Assembly: GCA_029778965.1 (NCBI GenBank)
Contig: JAKPBL010000292.1
Location: forward strand, 1 to 6,142
Reading direction: 5' to 3'
DNA from: Bacteroidota bacterium
GTDB taxonomy: Bacteria > Bacteroidota > Bacteroidia > Chitinophagales > Chitinophagaceae
DNA length: 6,142 nucleotides
This document shows positions 1 through 5,915 of the stretch, in pieces. The translations under genes were made by a program, and so were the position numbers. Every line of letters starts with the position of its first letter. The first letter of the stretch is position 1. The notes under the pieces were generated by a model that was given only the letters and a program-made list of their open reading frames with translations, made no database searches and had not been told where the DNA came from.

Positions 1-226
1 GGCTTTCAACTACCTGATACCTGCCCGGCTGGTGAAGAAAACACAATTCCTTCAGTCGGCAACGGTCGGTATTTCCGGTCGAAACCTGGCCATATTGAAG
101 TCGAATATGCCCAAGGGTTTTGACCCGGAGGTGACTACCGGTGGCACCGACAGCGGACTGGGATTTGAATACGGATATATTCCGACCAGCCGGGTTTTCA
201 ATGTAAAGATCCAGGTCTCTTTCTAA
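1..226 (+). CDS. SusC/RagA-family TonB-dependent outer-membrane transporter, C-terminal end (5' partial)
   Basis: The gene enters from the left edge in frame 2 (first whole codon at base 2) and ends at TAA 224-226, so only about the last 74 residues are visible. They match the usual end of SusC-like barrels: a strand with a YLIPARLVKK pattern, then the hallmark SGRNLAIL segment, a GFDPEV motif (usually GxDPE), and a last strand closing in VKIQVSF. A terminal Phe is the typical signal for barrel insertion by the BAM machinery. In this family the barrel imports an oligomeric nutrient across the outer membrane using TonB energy, with a SusD lipoprotein acting as a lid. That partner follows 17 bases downstream, which supports the call. 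The TonB box, plug domain and any anti-sigma interaction domain lie outside the window, so substrate and regulation cannot be judged. Confidence 0.93.
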   Translation, partial: AFNYLIPARLVKKTQFLQSATVGISGRNLAILKSNMPKGFDPEVTTGGTDSGLGFEYGYIPTSRVFNVKIQVSF

Positions 227-243
227 CCGTTTAAGCTACAACC

Positions 244-1722
244 ATGAAAATAATCCCACAATACCTGTTTACGATAATTGTTGCCGGCAGCTTATGCGCC
301 TGCACCCGCGATTTCGCATCGATGAATGTCAATCCGAACAGCCCGGAAGATGTGCCTTCGGGCGCATTGCTCGGCCCGGTGCTGGTGCAAACGGCAACCA
401 TTAATAATAATTTCCTGGGCGGTCTGTACAGCCAGCAGTATGCACAAAATACTTATGTGCTGGAAGACCTGTATTCCACCACCACCAGCGAGCAGAATGG
501 CATTTGGAATAATTCTTACAGCGTGATCATAAAAAATGCAAACATCATACGGACCAAGGCCATTGCTGAAAATGATCCGACCATGCAGGGGGTGGCTGAA
601 GTGGTGATGGCACAGGCATTTCATACCCTCACCGATATCTTTGGCGATATTCCCTATACAGAAGCGAACAAGATCGACGAGGGGCTTACCACGCCTACAT
701 ACGATAAGCAGCAGGATGTGTATTTGAGCCTCCTCAACCTGCTGAAGTCAGCAAACAGCTTACTGGACCCGGCGGCTACCGTCAGCAACGATCTGCTCTT
801 TGGCGGCAGCGCGATGGGCTGGAAAAAATATGCCAATTCGCTGCGGCTTCGCATCGCGTTGAGGATGTCTGCTGCGGCACCGGCCGAAGCATCGCAGGTG
901 ATCACCGAAATGCTGGCCGATCCGGGTACCTATCCGCTGATCGATGACAATGCGGAGAACGCCGTTTTGCAATGGCAGGGCAGTTCACCGTATTATGAAC
1001 CGTGGTATAATGTATACCGGGCCGGCAACGACAACTATGCGGCGTCAAAGGCAATGGTAGACGAGTTGCTGGCGCTCAATGACCCGCGATTGCCGTATTA
1101 TGTAACCAAAGCGGTGGCAACCAATACATATGTGGGCGCCGTGAACGGGCCGTTCACGGCTGATATACCTAACCGGAACAGCGTTAGCCGCATCGGCAGT
1201 TTTTTTACCGCCAACCCCGGGGGTAAAACCAAACTGCTGGTAGCTGCAGAAACCTGGTTATCGATAGCGGAGGCTGCAGAATCCGGCCTGGTCAGCGGTA
1301 TTTCTGCAGCCGATGCTTATCGAGACGGTATCCGGGCTTCGATGGAATATGTGGGTATCGATGTGAACGATGCGGCGGTGAGTGATTATCTCAATCAGCC
1401 TTCCGTTCGATTGGAAAGCGGGAACCAGGCAGGTAATCTCACGAAGATCCGGTTGCAGAAATGGCTGGCGCTTTACCTGCAGGGCTTCCAGGCCTGGGCG
1501 GAAGTAAGACGTACGGACGTGCCCCAGCTTACTCCTGCACCAGCCACGCGTTTCCCGGGTATGCACAACCGGCCGCCCTTCCGGCTTCAATATCCCAGTG
1601 TGGAACAGGACCTGAATAAAACAAATTACCTGCAGGCAAAAGAAGCAGCCGGTATTACTGAAGAGAAAGACTTGTTCTGGGGCAAACAAATGTGGTGGGA
1701 CAAGCGCCCCGGTGTATTTTAA
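244..1722 (+). CDS. SusD/RagB-family nutrient-binding outer-membrane lipoprotein (SusD-like_2 type)
   Basis: This 492-residue protein is the surface lipoprotein partner of the SusC-like transporter just upstream. Residues 1-19 form a lipoprotein signal peptide ending in the lipobox LCAC, with Cys20 as the lipidated residue, which fixes the ATG at 244. After the anchor comes NVNPNSPEDV (28-37), typical of the SusD-like_2 group. Other family landmarks are LTDIFGDIPYTEA (129-141), ANSLRLR (197-203), the helix KWLALYLQGFQAWAEVRR (406-423) and a tryptophan-rich C-terminus (FWGKQMWWD). The length is normal and no frame break is seen. In the known complexes SusD caps the barrel and captures the ligand, commonly an oligosaccharide or peptide. 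The ligand here is unknown, and no glycoside hydrolase lies in the window to suggest a glycan. The gene is probably cotranscribed with its neighbours: 17 bases separate it from SusC and 12 from the phosphoesterase. Confidence 0.95.
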   Translation: MKIIPQYLFTIIVAGSLCACTRDFASMNVNPNSPEDVPSGALLGPVLVQTATINNNFLGGLYSQQYAQNTYVLEDLYSTTTSEQNGIWNNSYSVIIKNANIIRTKAIAENDPTMQGVAEVVMAQAFHTLTDIFGDIPYTEANKIDEGLTTPTYDKQQDVYLSLLNLLKSANSLLDPAATVSNDLLFGGSAMGWKKYANSLRLRIALRMSAAAPAEASQVITEMLADPGTYPLIDDNAENAVLQWQGSSPYYEPWYNVYRAGNDNYAASKAMVDELLALNDPRLPYYVTKAVATNTYVGAVNGPFTADIPNRNSVSRIGSFFTANPGGKTKLLVAAETWLSIAEAAESGLVSGISAADAYRDGIRASMEYVGIDVNDAAVSDYLNQPSVRLESGNQAGNLTKIRLQKWLALYLQGFQAWAEVRRTDVPQLTPAPATRFPGMHNRPPFRLQYPSVEQDLNKTNYLQAKEAAGITEEKDLFWGKQMWWDKRPGVF

Positions 1723-1734
1723 AAACTATTCAAT

Positions 1735-2640
1735 ATGCATAACCGGTTTTTGGTGTTGCTGTGGCTGATCGCATCAACAGCGCTATCCAGTTGCAACCGT
1801 TACCTGAGCTTTTATGTTTTTTCAGACACGCATTGCATGGACTCGCTGCAGCGCTATGAAATACTCGATACCATGATTACAGAAGCCAATGCGCTGGCGA
1901 AGACGATTTCGCCAGCGCCCCGGGGGCTGCTGGTTTGCGGCGATCTTACCGACGCCGGCAAACCGGCACAAGGGATGCAGTTTCAGCAGTTGTTCGGGCT
2001 GCACGGTGAACAGAAGCTGTCATTGCCCGTGTATGAAAACTTTGGCAACCACGACGGAGATACAAACGGCGTGGTGCGCCAGGGTATTCGTGCCCGTAAC
2101 CTGTTGCGGAAAAATACCTGGGTATCGCCCAATGGGCTTTTTTACTCCTGGAACTGGAAAAATTTTCACCTGGTATCGCTGGGCAGCTACCCGGGTAATG
2201 AATGGGATTCCACCTGTAACTGGTGTCATTATTTCAAAACTAGTTTTCGTGACCCGCAGAACAGCCTGGCTTTTTTGAAAGAAGACCTTGAAAAGCATGG
2301 CCGGAACAAACAGGTGATACTGTACTTCCATTATGGCTGGGATGATTTCAGCCAATTGTGGTGGACGGAAAAAGAGCAGGAAGCGTTTTATGCAGTGATA
2401 AAAGATTATTCCGTAGCGGCTATATTCACAGGGCATAATCACGAAACGGGCTACCGGCAGTGGAAAGGCATTGATGTTTATTCGGCCGGGTCGCCCCAAA
2501 CCAACCAGGGCACCGGCAGCTTCCTGGTAATGACTGCTTCACGGCGTGACCTGAAAGTGCAGGAGAGAAGAAACGGGCGGTGGGGTGCTATGGACCAGCA
2601 CAAAAAGCTCGTAAAAAACAATGTCGTTTCGAAGCCATAA
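1735..2640 (+). CDS. Calcineurin-like metallophosphoesterase, predicted lipoprotein
   Basis: The 301-residue product carries the full set of metallophosphoesterase motifs in order: D31-x-H33 (FSDTH), G69-D70 (CGDLTDAG), G104-N-H-D107, a metal-ligand His199 (LYFHYGW) and G233-H-N-H236. All expected ligands of a dinuclear metal centre are present, so it should be an active hydrolase of phosphomonoesters or phosphodiesters. Residues 1-19 are a signal peptide ending in LSSC with Cys20 as lipidation site, placing the enzyme in the periplasm or on the surface. A C-x2-C pair (Cys161, Cys164) sits in the insert between GNHD and His199. The gene starts 12 bases after the SusD gene on the same strand, which suggests it acts on the nutrient handled by that transporter, for example by removing phosphate. 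This role is inference, and the superfamily is too broad to name a substrate (nucleotide, sugar phosphate, phospholipid headgroup or inositol phosphate are all possible). Confidence 0.9.
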   Translation: MHNRFLVLLWLIASTALSSCNRYLSFYVFSDTHCMDSLQRYEILDTMITEANALAKTISPAPRGLLVCGDLTDAGKPAQGMQFQQLFGLHGEQKLSLPVYENFGNHDGDTNGVVRQGIRARNLLRKNTWVSPNGLFYSWNWKNFHLVSLGSYPGNEWDSTCNWCHYFKTSFRDPQNSLAFLKEDLEKHGRNKQVILYFHYGWDDFSQLWWTEKEQEAFYAVIKDYSVAAIFTGHNHETGYRQWKGIDVYSAGSPQTNQGTGSFLVMTASRRDLKVQERRNGRWGAMDQHKKLVKNNVVSKP

Positions 2641-2667
2641 TCACCCATACGCGGCGGCAATGCATAT

Positions 2668-2699
2668 AAAAAACAGGAGCCCGGTTTTACCGGGCTCCT
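2668..2699 (-). terminator. Intrinsic terminator of the ricT transcription unit
   Basis: A perfect 10-bp GC-rich stem pairs 2675-2684 (AGGAGCCCGG) with 2690-2699 (CCGGGCTCCT). T2685 and A2689 can add an eleventh pair. On the minus strand the hairpin is followed, after one G, by six consecutive Ts (complement of A2668-A2673), the classic Rho-independent layout. It begins 16 bases past the ricT stop codon. On the plus strand the stem is followed by only two Ts and then mixed sequence, so it should work less well for the convergent phosphoesterase gene, which ends at 2640. It may still act as a 3'-end stabilising hairpin for that message. Confidence 0.85.
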
Positions 2700-2715
2700 T
2701 GCGATACCTTAGATT

Positions 2716-3063
2716 TCAGGTCTTTTGCTCACCGCCCTGCGAACGGTCATTGCGGTCGCCACCACTCTTTTCGTTGCCCGAACGCTGACCGCCCTGCTGT
2801 CGCTGCTCGCCTCCCGGCTTGTTTGCCTGGCCACCCTGGCGCGGCTGACGATTACCGGGCTGACTGCCCTGCTGCCCCTGCTGGTTCCGTGAAGAAGCCT
2901 GCTGGCTTTTCGGCTGTTGTTGCGATGACTGCGTACGCGGCGGGCGTTGCTGGTTGCTGTTCGGTTGTGCCTGCCTGTTGGCAGCCTGGCCTTTGTTATT
3001 GCCTCGCTGCTGGTTGTCGCCCGAACGCTGCTGTTTTTGCTGCTGCTTGCGGCGGCGGTCGTT
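2716..3063 (-). other. Low-complexity Q/N/R/G-rich tail region of ricT
   Basis: This stretch encodes roughly the last 115 residues of RicT, made almost entirely of Gln, Asn, Arg, Gly, Ser, Pro and Lys, with no hydrophobic core and no Cys. Short motifs recur imperfectly (QQRSGD near its start and GQRSGN near the end; several QQG, GGQ and NRQ units). At DNA level the 11-base string CCCGAACGCTG occurs twice, near 2777 and 3020. The frame stays open with no stop, and the composition resembles RNA-binding RGG-like or Q/N-rich disordered tails. Function is not known. Such tracts tend to vary in length between strains. Confidence 0.75.
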
Positions 3064-4155
3064 CTTTTCGAGCGTACGCAGGCTGATCTGGCCTACCACG
3101 TCGACAAATTCGGGCTCTACCTCTTTCGGCTTGTTGCTCGTTACTTCAACTGCTTCCAGCTCATCGGGAATAATACCCTGGGCATTCAGTGACAATATCT
3201 TCCTGACACGTTCAATGGTAACCGGGTATTGCTTATTGCTTTCAGGCAATACATACCACATCAGGTTTTTGAAGATGTCTTTTTTAATAAGAAGGGCATT
3301 GCCCCGCACCACTTTAAGGGTATCGGCGCGGTCGGGAAAGCTTTGCAGCGCATCGAGGTAGGTGTCGAGCTCGTAATTGAGGCAGCATTTCAGGCGACCG
3401 CACTGACCGCTGAGCTTAGTTTGGTTAATGCTCAGGTTCTGGTAACGTGCCGCCGTGGTGTTCACGCTTTTGAAATCGGTCAGCCAGGTGCTGCAGCAAA
3501 GCTCGCGCCCGCAACTGCCGATGCCGCCTACCTTGGCAGCCTCCTGCCGGGCACCGATCTGGCGCATTTCCACTTTTACCTTGAACTCGGTGGCATATAT
3601 CTTGATCAGCTCACGAAAGTCCACCCGGTCGTCGGCGATATAAAAGAAAGTGGCTTTGCGTCCATCGGCCTGTATCTCCACTTCGCTGATCTTCATGTCG
3701 AGCTTGAGCTGGCGGGCGATGGCGCGCGCGCGGATCACGGCTTCGGGTTCGCGGGCCTTGTTGATCTTCATCAGGTCGAGATCGCGGTCGCTGGCCCGCC
3801 GCAATACTTTTTTCATTTCGGGGTCAAATTCATTCGCCCCTCTTTTCTTCAGTTGCAGCCGAACAATTTCGCCCGTCAGGCTGATCTCGCCCACATCTAC
3901 CCCGCTCACTCCTTCCACGGTAACCTGGTCGCCTTTTTCAAAAGGCTGCAGGGCATTGTTCCTGAAAAAATCCTTGCGGCTTCCGTTATTAAATGACACC
4001 TCCACCACTTTACAGGCCGAATCGATATCGGCAAAGGGGAGGTTTTGTAACCAGTCGAATGTGTTCATCCGGTTGCAGCCACCCGTAGAGCAGCCTCCGT
4101 TACTCTTGCAGCCCTTGGGTGTTCCTCCACCCGTTCCACAGCTTCCGCATCCCAT
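2716..4155 (-). CDS. ricT: PSP1-domain Fe-S protein RicT (YaaT-like) with Cys-rich head and disordered basic tail
   Basis: The 479-residue protein matches the PSP1/RicT family. The core covers about residues 45-310 and includes the paired cysteine signatures SCGRELCCSTW (Cys215, Cys220, Cys221) and QCGRLKCCLNYE (Cys252, Cys257, Cys258). In Bacillus subtilis RicT works with RicA and RicF in a complex that binds [4Fe-4S] clusters and directs RNase Y mRNA processing. Whether that holds here is inference. Two parts lie outside the core. Residues 1-27 are Gly/Cys-rich with Cys3, 6, 16, 22 and 27. Residues from about 365 to the end are a low-complexity Q/N/R/G/S-rich basic tail, probably disordered and possibly RNA-binding. 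I chose ATG 4153-4155 over the internal Met30 because the Cys-rich head leads directly into the conserved-looking FDWL segment, as I recall for Bacteroidota homologues. The gene follows holB by 53 bases, the same neighbour order as holB-yaaT in Bacillus. A terminator follows the stop codon. Confidence 0.9.
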   Translation of the reverse strand: MGCGSCGTGGGTPKGCKSNGGCSTGGCNRMNTFDWLQNLPFADIDSACKVVEVSFNNGSRKDFFRNNALQPFEKGDQVTVEGVSGVDVGEISLTGEIVRLQLKKRGANEFDPEMKKVLRRASDRDLDLMKINKAREPEAVIRARAIARQLKLDMKISEVEIQADGRKATFFYIADDRVDFRELIKIYATEFKVKVEMRQIGARQEAAKVGGIGSCGRELCCSTWLTDFKSVNTTAARYQNLSINQTKLSGQCGRLKCCLNYELDTYLDALQSFPDRADTLKVVRGNALLIKKDIFKNLMWYVLPESNKQYPVTIERVRKILSLNAQGIIPDELEAVEVTSNKPKEVEPEFVDVVGQISLRTLEKNDRRRKQQQKQQRSGDNQQRGNNKGQAANRQAQPNSNQQRPPRTQSSQQQPKSQQASSRNQQGQQGSQPGNRQPRQGGQANKPGGEQRQQGGQRSGNEKSGGDRNDRSQGGEQKT

Positions 4156-4193
4156 ATATAGTTAAAATATGAATGTTAATAAATTGAATCTGA

Positions 4194-4201
4194 CAAATAT
4201 A
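4194..4201 (-). promoter_or_regulatory. Candidate -7 promoter element upstream of ricT
   Basis: On the minus strand these bases read TATATTTG, a perfect match to the Bacteroidota -7 consensus TAnnTTTG, about 38 bases before the ricT ATG. They sit in the very AT-rich 53-base gap between holB and ricT (4156-4208), in sharp contrast to the surrounding coding DNA. I do not see a clear TTTG -33 element about 19 bases further upstream, where the holB 3' end lies. It may therefore be a weaker internal promoter giving ricT expression independent of the upstream genes. It could also be chance in AT-rich sequence. Confidence 0.4.
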
Positions 4202-4208
4202 CAGATTT

Positions 4209-5363
4209 CTACCAGGTCGATATCCGCGCCTTCTCGCGCAGTATATGGAACAGCTTTATGCTCAATGCATGGAACAGCATTTTGGCATGGGCGTTCCGTT
4301 CGATGTAATAAGCGGCTTTATCGAGCTCTTCCACCATAGCGCATTGCTGCGCCAGCGAGGCCATTTTGTTGAGCCGGGTGATGAAGTCTCGTTCTTCCGG
4401 CGGTAAACCCCGTGCCCATTCGCTGTCGGCACCCAGGGTCGCCAGCCGGATGGCCTGTTCCAGCAGGTGATTGAAATAACGCAAAAACTGCTTTTGCTTT
4501 TCGCGTCCTTCCTTGCTGGTTTCTTCGATCCATTTTACCAGGGCGATGGGGCCGTTCTTAAGCAGGGCGTTCAGCCATTCGCGCACCTGCTGCTGGAAAT
4601 CGCCATCGGCGTTCTTCAGTTGCTGCAAAGCCTCGCGTATATTGCCCTCGCTGATTACGGCCAGTTGACGGGCCTCGGCCGCCGGCAGTTGCGCCGTTGT
4701 TTCCAGGTAGTGACTGATATCGGTGTCGGTCAGTGCCGGTACTTTTACCAGTTGGCAGCGCGACAAAATGGTGGGCAGTATCAGGCTTTCGTTCTCGGCT
4801 ACCAGCAAAAACAGGGTATTGGCCGGCGGTTCTTCGATCAGCTTCAGCAACTTGTTGCCTTCCTTGCCCAGGTATTCGGGCATCCACATCAGCAGCACCT
4901 TGTATTTGCTTTCAAAGGTTTTCAGGTTCAGCTTGCGGATGATGTCGTTGCACTCTTCTGCCGTAATATTTCCCTGCCGGTTTTCGGCGCGGATGAATTG
5001 CAGCCAATCGTACAAATTGCCATAAGGCTGGCTTTGCAAAAAACTGCGCCATTCGGCCGCATAGTCGGTGCTGACGGGTTTATCGCCGGGCTTTTTTGGG
5101 ATCACCGGGTAAGAGAAATGGATGTCGGGGTGAACCTGCTGCGCGGCCTTCAGGCAGGCGGGGCAGGTGCCGCAGGCGTCACTGAGCGATTGAGGCAGCG
5201 CTTTTTCACAAACAACATATTGCGCGAAGGCGCGGGCCAGCGGCAGGGCGCCCGATCCTTCGCGGCCCAGTACCAGCAAGGCATGGCTCAGGCGATTCTG
5301 CAATACCATTTCGGTCAGTTGCGTTTTCAGCGGCAACTGACCGGTTACTTCTTCAAATCGCAT
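4209..5363 (-). CDS. holB: DNA polymerase III subunit delta' (clamp loader)
   Basis: This 384-residue protein is the delta' subunit of the clamp loader, which with delta and gamma/tau opens and places the beta sliding clamp on primed DNA. The N-terminus (VTGQLPLKTQL, then RLSHALLVLGREGSG at 24-38) is the standard start of the family. The nucleotide-binding loop lacks the GK[ST] of a working Walker A, and the Walker B position reads LLMWMPEYLG (157-166) rather than DEAD-like, as expected for a non-hydrolysing delta'. Cys52, Cys64, Cys67 and Cys70 (DACGTCPAC) form the zinc-binding module. KLLKLIEEPP (171-180) and the arginine-finger motif SRC (201-203) are conserved. The C-terminal helical collar is present. 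The ATG lies 6 bases after the peroxidase stop, so the two genes are probably cotranscribed. AAGGA directly touches the ATG, too close to serve as a normal ribosome binding site. Confidence 0.93.
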   Translation of the reverse strand: MRFEEVTGQLPLKTQLTEMVLQNRLSHALLVLGREGSGALPLARAFAQYVVCEKALPQSLSDACGTCPACLKAAQQVHPDIHFSYPVIPKKPGDKPVSTDYAAEWRSFLQSQPYGNLYDWLQFIRAENRQGNITAEECNDIIRKLNLKTFESKYKVLLMWMPEYLGKEGNKLLKLIEEPPANTLFLLVAENESLILPTILSRCQLVKVPALTDTDISHYLETTAQLPAAEARQLAVISEGNIREALQQLKNADGDFQQQVREWLNALLKNGPIALVKWIEETSKEGREKQKQFLRYFNHLLEQAIRLATLGADSEWARGLPPEERDFITRLNKMASLAQQCAMVEELDKAAYYIERNAHAKMLFHALSIKLFHILREKARISTW

Positions 5364-5369
5364 TCCTTG

Positions 5370-5879
5370 TCAGTTCAGGTATTTGGTGATGGCTTCGTCG
5401 GTCGGTTTCACTTTGCTGGGAAAAACCGCCAGCAGCTTGCCGTTTTCATCTACCAGGAACTTGGTGAAATTCCACTTGATGGGATCTTTCATCCCTATTT
5501 TTTCGGCTTCTTCGGTGAGGTATTTGAACAGGGGATGGATATCATCGCCTTTCACAGAGATCTTCTCGCTCATGGGGAAGCTTACGCCGTAATTCTTTTT
5601 GCAGAAAGCGGCGATCTCGGCATTGGTTCCTTTCTCCTGGTTCATAAAATTGTTGGCGGGAAAGCCGATCACCACCAGCCTGTCTTTGTATTTTTCATAA
5701 AGGCTTTCGAGGTCGGCGTATTGCGGGGTAAAGCCGCAGGCCGAAGCGGTGTTCACGATAAGTATCTTTTTGCCTTTATAGGCGGCCAGGTCGAAGGGCT
5801 TGCCGTCGAGGCTGGTCAGTTTGAAGTCATAGATGCCGGTGAAGGCCAGCGTTATCATGGCTATAAGAAGTGTTTTCAT
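5370..5879 (-). CDS. Glutathione peroxidase-family thiol peroxidase, predicted exported
   Basis: The 169-residue protein belongs to the GPx family and should reduce hydrogen or organic peroxides. The catalytic tetrad is visible: Cys48 in NTASACGFTPQY, Gln81 in NQEKGTN, Trp136 and Asn137 in KWNF. Cys93 (AAFCKKNYGVSFP) aligns with the resolving cysteine of yeast Gpx3 (Cys82), so a two-cysteine, thioredoxin-type cycle is likely rather than use of glutathione. The usual FPCNQF reads FPANNF, so the second conserved cysteine is Ala75. As I recall, this variant is common in Bacteroidota. Residues 1-15 are hydrophobic after MK and look like a short signal peptide without a lipobox, suggesting periplasmic action. 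A missed cleavage site or a cytoplasmic form is possible. It stands 36 bases after the beta-helix gene and 6 bases before holB. Confidence 0.92.
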   Translation of the reverse strand: MKTLLIAMITLAFTGIYDFKLTSLDGKPFDLAAYKGKKILIVNTASACGFTPQYADLESLYEKYKDRLVVIGFPANNFMNQEKGTNAEIAAFCKKNYGVSFPMSEKISVKGDDIHPLFKYLTEEAEKIGMKDPIKWNFTKFLVDENGKLLAVFPSKVKPTDEAITKYLN

Positions 5880-5901
5880 ATCAATGGTGTTTTAGACTAT
5901 A

Positions 5902-5909
5902 CAAATATC
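5902..5909 (-). promoter_or_regulatory. Candidate -7 promoter element upstream of the peroxidase gene
   Basis: The minus strand reads GATATTTG here, one mismatch from the Bacteroidota TAnnTTTG consensus. Seventeen bases further upstream is TTTC, a near match to the TTTG -33 element, although it overlaps the end of the beta-helix coding region. The position, about 23 bases before the peroxidase ATG in an AT-rich gap, would give a short leader typical of the phylum. If real it drives the peroxidase-holB unit. No hairpin terminator is visible in the 36-base gap, so read-through from the upstream gene is also possible. Confidence 0.35.
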
Positions 5910-5915
5910 CTTTGT

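Noticed and set aside
1258..1689. Minus-strand open frame of 143 codons inside the SusD gene
   Set aside because: It is antisense to strongly conserved SusD C-terminal motifs, with no family resemblance of its own.
2020..2499. Minus-strand open frame of 159 codons opposite the phosphoesterase
   Set aside because: It is a shadow of a gene whose metal-binding motifs are all intact in the plus-strand frame.
2716..3063. Repetitive-looking DNA as a possible CRISPR array or tandem repeat
   Set aside because: There are no repeats of constant length and spacing; the pattern comes from biased codons of a low-complexity protein tail in an open frame.
2823..3361. Plus-strand open frames with Ala/Leu/Val-rich translations resembling membrane segments
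   Set aside because: They are the reverse-strand shadow of the Gln/Arg/Gly-rich RicT tail; CTG/TTG repeats from Gln codons make them look hydrophobic.
3229..3996. Long plus-strand open frame (255 codons) lying antisense to ricT
   Set aside because: It lies wholly opposite a well-supported conserved gene, has no recognisable domain, and is the kind of open frame that GC-rich codon use leaves on the reverse strand.
4066..4068. Internal Met30 as the true ricT start
   Set aside because: It would remove the Cys-rich head, whose regular Cys/Gly pattern looks selected and runs straight into the core; the upstream ATG also fits the candidate promoter spacing.
4209..5363. Missing Walker A lysine in the clamp-loader subunit as a sign of gene decay
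   Set aside because: Delta' subunits normally lack a working P-loop; the zinc cysteines and SRC motif are intact and the length is normal.
5363..5368. AAGGA next to the holB ATG as a Shine-Dalgarno sequence
   Set aside because: It abuts the start codon with no spacer, and Bacteroidota generally do not rely on Shine-Dalgarno pairing.
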